Shown here piece by piece: positions 23,727 through 32,949 of a stretch of DNA of 33,278 bases; the first letter of the stretch is position 1; each line of letters opens with the position of its first letter. The notes below the pieces were generated by a model, which worked only from the letters and a program-made list of their open reading frames with translations, ran no database searches and had not been told where the DNA came from. This DNA comes from JBFFSQ01 sp041572275 (GTDB taxonomy: Bacteria > Pseudomonadota > Gammaproteobacteria > SZUA-229). The stretch is taken from NCBI GenBank assembly GCA_041572275.1, contig JBFFSQ010000008.1, forward strand, positions 1 through 33,278. The letters run 5' to 3'. The position numbers and the translations under genes are program-made.

Positions 23727-24578
23727 ATGAATGCATTCTGGGCTGATATCATTGATTTTTTAACCAGCGATAAAATTTGGGATATAACGCGCGCTATTCT
23801 AGTAGTCATCGTGGGTGCGACTGTCGCTAAACTGGTGAGTTCTGCACTGCTGAGAGTGGCTGGAAAAAAAATGGACAGCCATCATGCCATGCTGCTTAAA
23901 CGAGGCAGTTACTATTTTATTCTTTGCCTCTTTTTGATTGCTGCGTTACATGAACTCGGATTTAATCTCGGTGTACTCTTAGGTGCTGCGGGTATTTTCA
24001 GTGTTGCCATTGGTTTTGCCTCTCAGACATCGGCATCTAACCTGATCAGTGGTCTGTTCTTGATGGCAGAACGTCCATTTACTGTTGGTGATAGTATTCG
24101 TGTTGGTGCCACCACAGGTGAAGTACTATCCATCGACCTGCTTTCCGTTAAATTACGTACGTATGATAATCTTTTTGTACGTATTCCAAATGAAACACTA
24201 ATTAAATCAGAAGTCACTACCCTTACTCGATTTCCAATTCGACGTATAGATGTATTAGTAGGTGTTGCTTACAAAGAAGACCTGAAACAAGTACGCACAG
24301 TCCTCGATGCTATTGCAGAAAAAAACCCACTCTGTCTTGAGGAGCCTAAACCACTTTATATTTTCCAGGGCTTTGGTGAATCATCTTTAGATATTCAGTA
24401 TTCAGTATGGGCCAAACGAGAAAACTTTCTTAATCTGAAAAACAGTATTCATGAAGAAATCAAAAACGGTTTTGATGAACATGGTATCGAAATACCATTT
24501 CCTCATCGCAGTATTTACGCAGGGAGTGTCACTGAGCCATTTCCAGTTAAAACGATTGATAGCAAACTATCAAACTAA
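23727..24578 (+). CDS. MscS-family mechanosensitive channel
   Basis: A 283-residue small-conductance channel protein. Hydrophobic helices lie near 20-42 and 62-80, followed by the pore helix TM3 (about 83-112, 'GAAGIFSVAIGFASQTSASN'). Then comes the beta domain ('RPFTVGDSIRVGATTGEVLSI') and the C-terminal alpha/beta vestibule up to 'EIPFPHRSIYAG'. The order and length are close to E. coli MscS. It opens on hypo-osmotic shock to release solutes. AGGAG six bases before the ATG is a strong start. It is 20 bases after the DUF432 gene and 24 before tamA, so all four genes are probably one transcript. Confidence 0.95.
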   Translation: MNAFWADIIDFLTSDKIWDITRAILVVIVGATVAKLVSSALLRVAGKKMDSHHAMLLKRGSYYFILCLFLIAALHELGFNLGVLLGAAGIFSVAIGFASQTSASNLISGLFLMAERPFTVGDSIRVGATTGEVLSIDLLSVKLRTYDNLFVRIPNETLIKSEVTTLTRFPIRRIDVLVGVAYKEDLKQVRTVLDAIAEKNPLCLEEPKPLYIFQGFGESSLDIQYSVWAKRENFLNLKNSIHEEIKNGFDEHGIEIPFPHRSIYAGSVTEPFPVKTIDSKLSN

Positions 24579-24602
24579 AGCTTGGCACATTAAGGAACCG
24601 GG

Positions 24603-26342
24603 ATGTATACAATGCAGCGACTGCTGCTAGCTTTATTGGCCATTTTTTGCACTACAACACTGTATGCACAGGTCAAGGTCGATGTTGTCATTAATGGAAT
24701 CGACAAATCAGTGGAAGATAATGTCCGCTTGTTCCTGAGCATTGAACAACAAAAAGATCACACCTTAATGAGCGAAGGCCGGCTACGTCGTCTTCATCAA
24801 AAAGCAGTACAGGATATAAAACAAGCCTTGCAACCGTTTGGCTATTACCGACCTGTAATTGAATCTGTATTGAAACAATCCACGCCGGATCATTGGCAGG
24901 CGACTTATACCATCAACCCCGGACCAGGCTTACCCATTAGTGAATTCAACTTTGCATTAAGTGAAGAAATGGCTAATGACCCTGAAGTTAAAGCATTAAT
25001 CCAGGAACCACCACTACGCAAAGGAGAAGTGTTTAGACATGTGGATTATGAAAAATTCAAAGCTAGTCTGGCCAAGCTTGCCTCTGAGCGCGGCTATTTC
25101 AATGCTCGTTTTGTTGAACATCGTGTAGAAATTGATCTCGATGCTTATGAAGCTCGTGTTCACCTGAACTATAATGGTGGTCCACGATATAATTTTGGTG
25201 AAATAAAGCTAAAGCAGAATGTACTCGATACTGAGCTTTTACATCGTTATATTAGTTTTGACAGAGGTACACCATATACACTTACTGAACTGATTAATTT
25301 GCAACAGGCACTGAATGACAGTGACTATTTTCAGACGGTTGAAGTCTCTCCCGGTGAACCACAGCTCGACAAAATTGAAATTCCTGTTTCCGTCACACTG
25401 GCACCTCGCAAACGACATCGCTTCAGTTTTGGGCTTGGCTATAGTAGCGATACCGGTGCCCGTGCAAAATTCGGCTGGGACATGCCACGCCTGAATTCCC
25501 GTGGTCACCGTATCAGCACAGAAGCCAAGGTCTCAGAGATCGGTTATAGCCTCAGTGCCAATTACCGCGTACCGGTACTTAACCCACGTACGGACCAACT
25601 GATATACAGCACCGGTGTTGTCAATGAAAAGACTGATAGCAGCGATAGTACTGTTCGTACCGTCGGTGCCAGCCTCAATCGCAGTCGTGGTGCCTGGCGT
25701 GAATCGATTTCACTTAATTATCAACAGGAGGATTATATTGTTGCTGATACCAGTGGGGATTCCACACTACTCATGCCTGGTGTTAACTGGAGTCGTACCT
25801 GGGGCAAAAATTTTATTTACACAGTTGACGGTATGCGCTTTGATATCGGCCTGCGTGGTGCCAGTGAACAACTGATCTCCGATACCGATTTTGCGCAACT
25901 TCAGGGCGGCATAAAAGTCATTAACTCGCTGGGACAGCATAATCGTATCATCACCCGTGGCCGACTCGGCAGCACCTGGACACAGGCATTTGATCAGCTT
26001 CCTTCATCGGTGCGTTTCTTTGCCGGGGGGGCGCAAAGTGTACGTGGTTACGCTTACCAGTCACTCGGTCCGGTGGATGTAAATGGTAAGGTGATTGGTG
26101 GGCAATATCTCATGACGGGCAGTATCGAATTTGAACATAGCTTCAATGGAAAATGGGGCGTAGCGCTGTTCTATGATGGCGGTAATGCCATCGATAACCT
26201 CGACGACAAACTGGAACGTGGTGCTGGCTTTGGCCTACGCTGGCAGTCACCGGTGGGACCGATACGCATTGATCTGGCCAGCGCAGTCAGCCGTGATGGT
26301 CACCCCTGGCGTATCCATATCAACATCGGGCCAGATTTATGA
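24603..26342 (+). CDS. tamA: TamA, outer-membrane translocation and assembly module protein
   Basis: A 579-residue Omp85-family protein. A signal peptide (about 1-22, ending LYAQ) is followed by three POTRA domains (about 23-265) and a 16-stranded barrel ending in 'WRIHINIGPDL'. The barrel region contains 'FFAGGAQSVRGYAYQSLGP', the Omp85 lid/VRGY-type motif, and 'GVALFYDGGNA'. With TamB it spans the periplasm and helps insert certain outer-membrane proteins and move phospholipids outward. AAGGAA lies five bases before the ATG. The tail overlaps the tamB start by four bases (ATGA). Confidence 0.95.
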   Translation: MYTMQRLLLALLAIFCTTTLYAQVKVDVVINGIDKSVEDNVRLFLSIEQQKDHTLMSEGRLRRLHQKAVQDIKQALQPFGYYRPVIESVLKQSTPDHWQATYTINPGPGLPISEFNFALSEEMANDPEVKALIQEPPLRKGEVFRHVDYEKFKASLAKLASERGYFNARFVEHRVEIDLDAYEARVHLNYNGGPRYNFGEIKLKQNVLDTELLHRYISFDRGTPYTLTELINLQQALNDSDYFQTVEVSPGEPQLDKIEIPVSVTLAPRKRHRFSFGLGYSSDTGARAKFGWDMPRLNSRGHRISTEAKVSEIGYSLSANYRVPVLNPRTDQLIYSTGVVNEKTDSSDSTVRTVGASLNRSRGAWRESISLNYQQEDYIVADTSGDSTLLMPGVNWSRTWGKNFIYTVDGMRFDIGLRGASEQLISDTDFAQLQGGIKVINSLGQHNRIITRGRLGSTWTQAFDQLPSSVRFFAGGAQSVRGYAYQSLGPVDVNGKVIGGQYLMTGSIEFEHSFNGKWGVALFYDGGNAIDNLDDKLERGAGFGLRWQSPVGPIRIDLASAVSRDGHPWRIHINIGPDL

Positions 26343-29300
26343 AGCGGGTACTGCGCATACTCTTGCTTGCTTTACTATTGATCCCAATCAGTTTACTGAC
26401 ATGGCTTACAGCTACCGAGAGCGGCCTACACTGGGCATTTCACCAGGCCGAACCTTATCTGCCGGGTCACTTAACCTTGAATGAACTGGAGGGAAGGTTA
26501 CTTGGCCCTATCACAGCTAAAGGTATTGAGTATCAACAGGATGGAGTACTCATTAAAGCCGATCAGATCATTCTCGATTGGCAACTCAGCGCGCTGCTGG
26601 TTACCCAAATCGATATCAACCGTCTTCATGTCCAATCCCTAAAAATCATTGTGCCTACGTCAGCTGAAACGGAGCAGCCACTCAAGCTGCCTGCAATTCA
26701 CCTACCCTGGCGTGTAGATGTTAAAGATACTGTTATTGATGATTTTAGTATCAGCCAGAACGAGCAAACTATTGACCTTAAACAGATCAGGCTCAACGCG
26801 TCCACCCTGTTCAGCCAGCTCGATATTAATGCGCTTGATATTACTCACGATATCTACAGCCTGAAAATCAAAGGAGGCATTCAGTTATTACGTCACTACC
26901 GTCATGACCTTAATATTCAATGGCAGCTTAAACTTCCCACCAAAACAGTAATAAAAGGCAGTGGTCAACTCTCTGGTAACATTCAAAAAACACGGATAAA
27001 ACAGCTGTTACATGGTCCACTCCAGATGTCTCTGAGTGGCGAACTAAATAACCTGCTTGATCAACTAAATTGGCAGGCAAAAGCTGATATAACTAAATTC
27101 AATACTGCAGAACTTTTGGTTGACTGGCCAGCCGTGAGTGGTGAGCTGCAACTGCAAGGAAAAGGCGACCTTACTACAGCTACAGTCTCAGGCATTCTCG
27201 ATGCAAACCATGTCGATATGGGGCCATTTGATGCCAGGTTCAATCTTCAACGTCTCAGTGATAACCGTATTCAGATTGACCAGCTGAGGTTACATAGCCC
27301 TGTCAGTGAAACGCATATCGATGGTCATGGCCAATGGCAGCCCGGTGTCAAAGGTGGTGATTTAGTACTTAGCTTACATTGGCAGAATTTGCGTTGGCCA
27401 TTAAAAGATACTGCCTGGTTCAACAGTGCCAGTGGTAGTGGCTCGATTGTCGGTAATCTTGATCACTATAACTTTGAAATAGACACTGATCGCCCCTGGT
27501 CGCAAGCGCCCCACTCCACCTGGCATGCTAAAGGTGAAGGTAACCTCGACGGAATTAATTTTCACTCGTTAGAGGTTACTATGCTAGATGGCAAAGCCAT
27601 CGCCAGCGGACAGCTCAACTGGTCTCCTGGATTCAACTGGAAAGCTAAAGCTACTGCCAGCGAAATCAATCCTGCCATTCTCTTGCCACAATGGCCAGGC
27701 AAGCTCAGCGGTCAACTGATCAGCACGGGGCGTTTTGACAACGGTCAACTGATTGCCGATGCCGACATTTCTCAGCTGAAGGGAACTTTACGTAATCATC
27801 CTGTCTCTCTCCGCAGTACACTGAGCTGGAACAATAAAGGTCTTGATATTACTCGGCTTGATTTCCGCTCAGGCAGATCTCGGATTAGTGCCAATGGACG
27901 TGTGGGTGAAACTCTGAAGCTGGACTGGCGCATTACCACTAGTGACCTGGCAGAACTCTACCCTCAAGCCCAGGGTCAACTTCAGGCCAGTGGCTCACTT
28001 AACGGACCACGGAATGCACCAATGATTAATGTCAACATCGATGGTAAAGCATTGAAGCTGCAAGACTACGAGATCGGCACTATCAACGGTGTCATTGCGT
28101 TTGATTTATTACAGCGACAACAAACTGATATTAAATTGGAGGCGCAGGCACTCAAGCTAAATAACTATGTTATGCAATTGCTGGCGATCAATGCTGATAA
28201 TAACCTGCTTAAACTTAAAGCTGTTTCTGAACTTGCGACAACACATATTGAAATTCAGGGTGAGACAAATGTTAATGGCTGGCAAGGTTATATCAAACAA
28301 GCCAGAATCGAAAGTCTACGCTTAGGTAACTGGCAGCTTAAAGCACCCTCGAAGCTCACTTTCAATAAAAAGAATCTTGTTCTTGAATCACTGTGCTGGC
28401 ATAACAACCAGCAGGCCAGTTTATGCGCAACCATACATCACAAGAATGCGACATGGCGATCTGATCTTAACGCGAGTAAGTTACCGCTGTTATTGTTTAG
28501 TCCATGGTTGCCTGCTGATTTGCAACTTGATGGCACGGTAGATGTTACAGCTGAACTGGAGTTTGGTGCTCCAGATCGACTCCTGGGGCATATTGATCTT
28601 GAATTAGCAAAAGGTACGATAAGCTACCCGTTAGTGGAAGGTGAACGTGACCGTTGGGAGTATCGTAGCGGTAAAGTAAAAGTCACACTCAACGATCAAG
28701 GTGTTGTAGCCACTATCGGCCTTGCGATGAACAATGGTGATCGAGTTGATGGTCAGGTTGCTTTACCGGGAGCCCAGCTGCTCACCTTGAAACGTGATCA
28801 TCAGCCACTGCAAGCCAGCGTAGCATTGACCAGTCATGATCTGGGATTAATTGAGGCATTGGTGCCGGAAGTATATGAGCTACATGGAATAGTGGATTTA
28901 AATCTCTCAGTTACTGGTACCCTTGGCCAACCCAGGTTAAGTGGTCATGCACAACTCCTTAATGGCAGCCTGCGCATACCAAGGCTCGGGCTGACCATAG
29001 ACCAGCTTAACCTAAAGAGTCAGAGCGATGGTTTAAAACAGCTTAATTTTAAGCTTGATGCCCATTCTGGTGATGGCAAGCTTGCAATTCAGGGCCAGAC
29101 CACCCTTGATAGGAATGCTGGCTGGCCAACCACAATCACAATCAAGGGTGATCAGTTTGAAGTCTCACGTATCCCCGAGGCCCGGATACAGGCATCGTCA
29201 GATCTACAAGTCAAACTTCAAGATCATACTATTGATATTACAGGTAAGGTTCATATTCCCTATGCCAAATTGCAACCCAAAGACATTACCACAGCAGCAC

Positions 29301-30061
29301 GTGTCTCATCAGATGCAGTGATTATCGGTGGTGAACAACCACCACAGGAGCAATGGTCAAATAGAACAAAGATTCGTTTGACATTAGGTGAGCAGGTGAA
29401 TTTATTCGGTTTTGGTTTTGACGGTCGACTCAGTGGCAGCCTGTTACTGGAAGATGAACCTGGTCAGCTAACCAAAGCCACCGGAGAAATAACTGTTCCT
29501 GAAGGACGCTATCGTGCCTATGGTCAACGTCTGGATGTAGAACACGGACGTCTACTATATACCGGCGGACCGTTATCCAATCCTGGGCTGGACCTGCGTG
29601 CAGTGCGCCACATTAACAATGTAACCGCTGGCCTCAAGCTTAAAGGCAGCCTCAATCAGCCTCAGTTAGAACTCTTTTCATCACCGGCCATGGGCCAGAC
29701 CGACATCCTTGCATATATATTATTGGGTCGTCCAATGGAAAACGCCTCGGGCGAAGAAAGTGCCATGATGGCAAAAGCAGCATTAGCATTAGGTTTAAGT
29801 GGTGGTGATCGTCTGGCCCGTATTCTCGGTGATCGATTTGGACTGGATGAGATGCGCGTCGAAAGCAGTGACACTGGCGAGCAAGCTTCACTAGTCATTG
29901 GACGTTATCTATCCCCCAAAATTTATGTTAGCTACGGGGTTGGTTTGATCGAGACCATCAACACATTTACAGTGCGTTATCAAATTTCTGATAAATGGCA
30001 GATCAAAGCTGAAAGTGGAGAATCTCAGGGTGCGGATATTATATATACTATTGAGCGTTAA
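26339..30061 (+). CDS. tamB: TamB, AsmA-like translocation and assembly module protein
   Basis: A 1240-residue protein with an N-terminal membrane anchor (about 6-26) and a very long, beta-rich periplasmic body of repeated amphipathic strands. It ends in the conserved DUF490/TamB domain ('ILLGRPMENASGEESAMM', 'LVIGRYLSPKIYVSYGVGL'). TamB forms a hydrophobic groove that carries phospholipids from inner to outer membrane and partners TamA. The ATG overlaps the tamA stop in ATGA, so the two are translationally coupled. Its length is close to that of E. coli TamB. It ends the operon; no clear terminator is visible in the 72 bases before the convergent LOG gene. Confidence 0.95.
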   Translation: MKRVLRILLLALLLIPISLLTWLTATESGLHWAFHQAEPYLPGHLTLNELEGRLLGPITAKGIEYQQDGVLIKADQIILDWQLSALLVTQIDINRLHVQSLKIIVPTSAETEQPLKLPAIHLPWRVDVKDTVIDDFSISQNEQTIDLKQIRLNASTLFSQLDINALDITHDIYSLKIKGGIQLLRHYRHDLNIQWQLKLPTKTVIKGSGQLSGNIQKTRIKQLLHGPLQMSLSGELNNLLDQLNWQAKADITKFNTAELLVDWPAVSGELQLQGKGDLTTATVSGILDANHVDMGPFDARFNLQRLSDNRIQIDQLRLHSPVSETHIDGHGQWQPGVKGGDLVLSLHWQNLRWPLKDTAWFNSASGSGSIVGNLDHYNFEIDTDRPWSQAPHSTWHAKGEGNLDGINFHSLEVTMLDGKAIASGQLNWSPGFNWKAKATASEINPAILLPQWPGKLSGQLISTGRFDNGQLIADADISQLKGTLRNHPVSLRSTLSWNNKGLDITRLDFRSGRSRISANGRVGETLKLDWRITTSDLAELYPQAQGQLQASGSLNGPRNAPMINVNIDGKALKLQDYEIGTINGVIAFDLLQRQQTDIKLEAQALKLNNYVMQLLAINADNNLLKLKAVSELATTHIEIQGETNVNGWQGYIKQARIESLRLGNWQLKAPSKLTFNKKNLVLESLCWHNNQQASLCATIHHKNATWRSDLNASKLPLLLFSPWLPADLQLDGTVDVTAELEFGAPDRLLGHIDLELAKGTISYPLVEGERDRWEYRSGKVKVTLNDQGVVATIGLAMNNGDRVDGQVALPGAQLLTLKRDHQPLQASVALTSHDLGLIEALVPEVYELHGIVDLNLSVTGTLGQPRLSGHAQLLNGSLRIPRLGLTIDQLNLKSQSDGLKQLNFKLDAHSGDGKLAIQGQTTLDRNAGWPTTITIKGDQFEVSRIPEARIQASSDLQVKLQDHTIDITGKVHIPYAKLQPKDITTAARVSSDAVIIGGEQPPQEQWSNRTKIRLTLGEQVNLFGFGFDGRLSGSLLLEDEPGQLTKATGEITVPEGRYRAYGQRLDVEHGRLLYTGGPLSNPGLDLRAVRHINNVTAGLKLKGSLNQPQLELFSSPAMGQTDILAYILLGRPMENASGEESAMMAKAALALGLSGGDRLARILGDRFGLDEMRVESSDTGEQASLVIGRYLSPKIYVSYGVGLIETINTFTVRYQISDKWQIKAESGESQGADIIYTIER

Positions 30062-30133
30062 ATGACTATTGCTACCAACTTTGAAAGTGCGCGACTGTAG
30101 GATGACTTCTCGCTATGCATGTTATGCCTTTTG

Positions 30134-31021
30134 CTATAAGTCGTAATATGTTTTGATTACCTGCCAAGCTTCCTCAGCAGAGTCCACGTATTCAAAAAGC
30201 TTCAAATCAGCTTCATCAATGGCCCCCTCATCGACTAGCGCTTCAAAGTTTATTACTCGATGCCAGTAATCACTACCCAGTAACAGCACGGGTACAGGTT
30301 TAATTTTGCGGGTTTGAATCAGCGTGAGTGTTTCAAACAATTCATCCAGTGTACCAAAACCGCCGGGACAGGCTACCAGTGCTCGGGCACGCATTAAAAA
30401 ATGCATTTTACGAATTGCAAAATAGTGAAACTGAAAGCATAAGTCCGGAGTGATATAGGGATTGGGTCGCTGTTCAAATGGCAAGACAATATTAAGCCCG
30501 ATACTTTTCCCTCCGGCATCCATGGCACCACGATTTGCTGCTTCCATAATGCCAGGGCCACCGCCGGTAATGACCACAAGCTCACACTTTTCATCACGTT
30601 GTGATTCTTTTGTTATCATGTGTGACAGTTCACGTGCTGCATCATAGTAACGTGTATTAGCAAGGATACGCTGAGCAATTTCTACTTTACGCGCTAACAC
30701 TGGTTCAGTTGGATCTTCCATCGCTAACGCTTTGGCATTCTGCAAATGTTCGGTAGCAGTTTTTGTATTGGGGATACGGGCGCTTCCAAAAATAACGATT
30801 GTGGAATGAATACCATTTTCCTGCTGTAACAATTCTGGCTTGAGCAATTCCAATTGCAGTCGCACTGGACGCAGTTCATCACGGAGCAGAAAATCTTTAT
30901 CATTATATGCCAGACGATATGAATGCGAGCGGGTCTGGGGTGTGTCGGTTACCCGTTTAGCTGCACCGAGATCTTCCTCAGCTGTAGGAAACACATTGTC
31001 AGGAATCACAGGCTCAGTCAT
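30134..31021 (-). CDS. LOG-family (TIGR00730) Rossmann-fold nucleotide hydrolase
   Basis: A 295-residue cytosolic protein. The core carries 'GGGPGIMEAANRGA' (153-166) and 'CPGGFGTLDELFE' (218-230), the substrate and catalytic motifs of the LOG/'lysine decarboxylase-like' family, plus 'FAIRKMHFLM' between them. Such enzymes split nucleoside monophosphates into base and ribose-5-phosphate. It is about 100 residues longer than the minimal LOG proteins, mostly in an N-terminal extension (about 1-70) of unknown role. It lies 29 bases behind the MBL gene on the same strand and is probably cotranscribed with it. Confidence 0.88.
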   Translation of the reverse strand: MTEPVIPDNVFPTAEEDLGAAKRVTDTPQTRSHSYRLAYNDKDFLLRDELRPVRLQLELLKPELLQQENGIHSTIVIFGSARIPNTKTATEHLQNAKALAMEDPTEPVLARKVEIAQRILANTRYYDAARELSHMITKESQRDEKCELVVITGGGPGIMEAANRGAMDAGGKSIGLNIVLPFEQRPNPYITPDLCFQFHYFAIRKMHFLMRARALVACPGGFGTLDELFETLTLIQTRKIKPVPVLLLGSDYWHRVINFEALVDEGAIDEADLKLFEYVDSAEEAWQVIKTYYDL

Positions 31022-31050
31022 GACACAATCCAGCTATCTATGAATGAAAG

Positions 31051-32451
31051 TTAAAATGAAATGCTCTCACCTGGTCTGGGTATATTTGCAGGCCAACCCG
31101 CTTGAGACAGGTGATTCTTCAAAGCAACCTTTGCGTCAGCTTCACCATGAATTAAATATAGTCGCGGATGGGGTTGTTTAAAATTTTGAATCCAGTCGAG
31201 TAATTGTGATTGACTGGCATGAGCTGAAAACCCACCTAAAGTATGGATAGCTGCTTTGACAGCGATTTCATCATTACCCATACGAAAGGTTTTTGCGCCG
31301 TCTACCAGGGCGCGACCCGGTGTTCCAATCGCTTGATATCCAACAAAAATAACGTGGGCATCACGACGCCACAGGTTATGTTTAAAATGATGGCGTATGC
31401 GACCGCCCGTACACATTCCGCTGCCGGCAATTATAATTGCTCCAGCATCAATCTTATTCACAGCCATCGATTCTTCAGTGGTAGACGAATATCGCAGGAC
31501 GGGTAAAAAGGAATGTAAGCTCCCCATTTTGCCCTGCCGAATTTCTTCCATGTCTTCATGATTAAATATGTTCTGATAGCGATGATAGATTTCTGTAACG
31601 GCAATGGCCATTGGGCTATCCAGGTAAACTGCCTGGTGCCTTAACTTACCCTTCTGGTATAACTCACCCAGACGGAAGATGATTTCCTGTGTGCGTCCAA
31701 CAGCAAATGAAGGAATCATAATATTACCGCCATTTTCGGAGGCTTCTGAGATGATATTTTCGAATTCTTCCAGGGTTTCATCCATAGGCCGATGGTTTCG
31801 GTCGCCATAGGTGGACTCTAGAAGCAGGACATCCGCTTCCTCAATAGTTACCGGGTCCCGTAACAAGGCAGCACAGCTATTGCCCAGGTCACCTGAAAAT
31901 ACCAGTTTCTTTTCATGACCTTCTTCAGTAATAAATATTTCGACAATGGAGGAACCCAGAATATGACCGGCATCGTTAAACCGTATTTCAATGTCTCTTG
32001 CAATTTCATGGCGCTGGCCATAACTAACACCATTGCATAATGACAATGCAGCTTCAACATCTTCACTGGTATAAAGGGGTTCGATTTCTGATTTACCTGC
32101 CCTGCGTCGGCGTTTGTTTTCCCACTCCACATCTCGTTGTTGAAGAGAGGCGGCATCTTTAAGCATAATTTCCAGTAACTCACAGGTTGGAAATGTCATA
32201 TGAATCGGGCTGTTATAGCCGTCTGCAACTAGTTTGGGAAGTCGTCCTGAATGGTCAAGATGAGCGTGAGAAAGAACAACAGCATCTATTTGATGAATAT
32301 CGAATGGAAATGGTTCGTCGTTCGCCTTTTCTTCCTCCCGGCTACCCTGGAAGAGACCGCATTCTAATAAAATCGTCGCGCTTTCAGTTTCTAATAAATA
32401 GGCAGAACCTGTAACGCCTTCTATTGCTCCATAGAATGTCAATTTTGCCAT
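31051..32451 (-). CDS. MBL-fold beta-CASP RNA-processing nuclease
   Basis: A 466-residue metallo-beta-lactamase-fold protein of the beta-CASP RNA nuclease group. The zinc ligands are visible: 'SHAHLDHSG' (61-69), 'AGHILGSS' (His163), 'FSGDLG' (Asp188), and the late histidine in 'LIHGEADA' (His435). The beta-CASP insert has 'PSFAVGRTQEIIFRL' and 'GSGMCTGGRIRHHF', and 'GFSAHASQSQLLDWI' is the RMMBL region. Bacterial members are presumed RNA endo- or exonucleases related to CPSF-73; the targets of this one are unknown. AAGGAGG five to six bases before the ATG is the strongest ribosome site in the window. It is first in a two-gene operon with the LOG gene. Confidence 0.92.
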   Translation of the reverse strand: MAKLTFYGAIEGVTGSAYLLETESATILLECGLFQGSREEEKANDEPFPFDIHQIDAVVLSHAHLDHSGRLPKLVADGYNSPIHMTFPTCELLEIMLKDAASLQQRDVEWENKRRRRAGKSEIEPLYTSEDVEAALSLCNGVSYGQRHEIARDIEIRFNDAGHILGSSIVEIFITEEGHEKKLVFSGDLGNSCAALLRDPVTIEEADVLLLESTYGDRNHRPMDETLEEFENIISEASENGGNIMIPSFAVGRTQEIIFRLGELYQKGKLRHQAVYLDSPMAIAVTEIYHRYQNIFNHEDMEEIRQGKMGSLHSFLPVLRYSSTTEESMAVNKIDAGAIIIAGSGMCTGGRIRHHFKHNLWRRDAHVIFVGYQAIGTPGRALVDGAKTFRMGNDEIAVKAAIHTLGGFSAHASQSQLLDWIQNFKQPHPRLYLIHGEADAKVALKNHLSQAGWPANIPRPGESISF

Positions 32452-32949
32452 TACGCCCTCCTTCAGAGCTTAATGCTAAATCTTCTTCTCCACATAAATT
32501 TATAATCCAATGCAGATATATGAAACGCAAGTAGATAGGGAGCATATTGCTTATGCAATAGGTATTTCTTGTTCTACGTCAAAATCAATTTTCTGCCCAT
32601 ATAATTCCTGACATTGATGGTTTAGGACGTCAAAATTGGATTATATCTTGTACAGGTGGGCATCCTCACTACTAAGGTGTTTTATGGTGAAGATTCAATG
32701 TTCTCTTAGGATCTTTGTGAAAAACTCTTCGATTTTTCCAACGAATTTATCAGCTGTTAAGATATAATCTGCTGGCTAAATGAGAATTCTGATGTGGCCG
32801 TATAATACAAACAAGTACACACTATCGAGCCTGCATAAGTACATACTGCTTTTTTCTGAAATACCATGAAAATTTATACATTTTCATGAGATCTTAAGAA
32901 CTAAGATAACTATAAAATATTTTATAAATCATATACTTAAACAGTAATA
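32452..32949. promoter_or_regulatory. 498-base divergent intergenic region before mutS
   Basis: No gene is supportable here; the longest plus-strand reading frame near mutS is 25 codons. The region should hold promoters for mutS and for the MBL-LOG operon. It contains several inverted repeats: TATTGC-TTAT-GCAATA (32545-32560), CATGAAAAT-TTATAC-ATTTTCATG (32865-32888) and the perfect palindrome TATAAAATATTTTATA (32911-32926), the last only 23 bases before the mutS start. Confidence 0.5.

Noticed and set aside
32576..32636. Ten-base direct repeat ACGTCAAAAT upstream of mutS
   Set aside because: Only two copies about 50 bases apart in AT-rich sequence; too close to chance to call.
32792..32869. 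25-codon plus-strand frame upstream of mutS
   Set aside because: No ribosome binding site, very short, and no known small-protein features.
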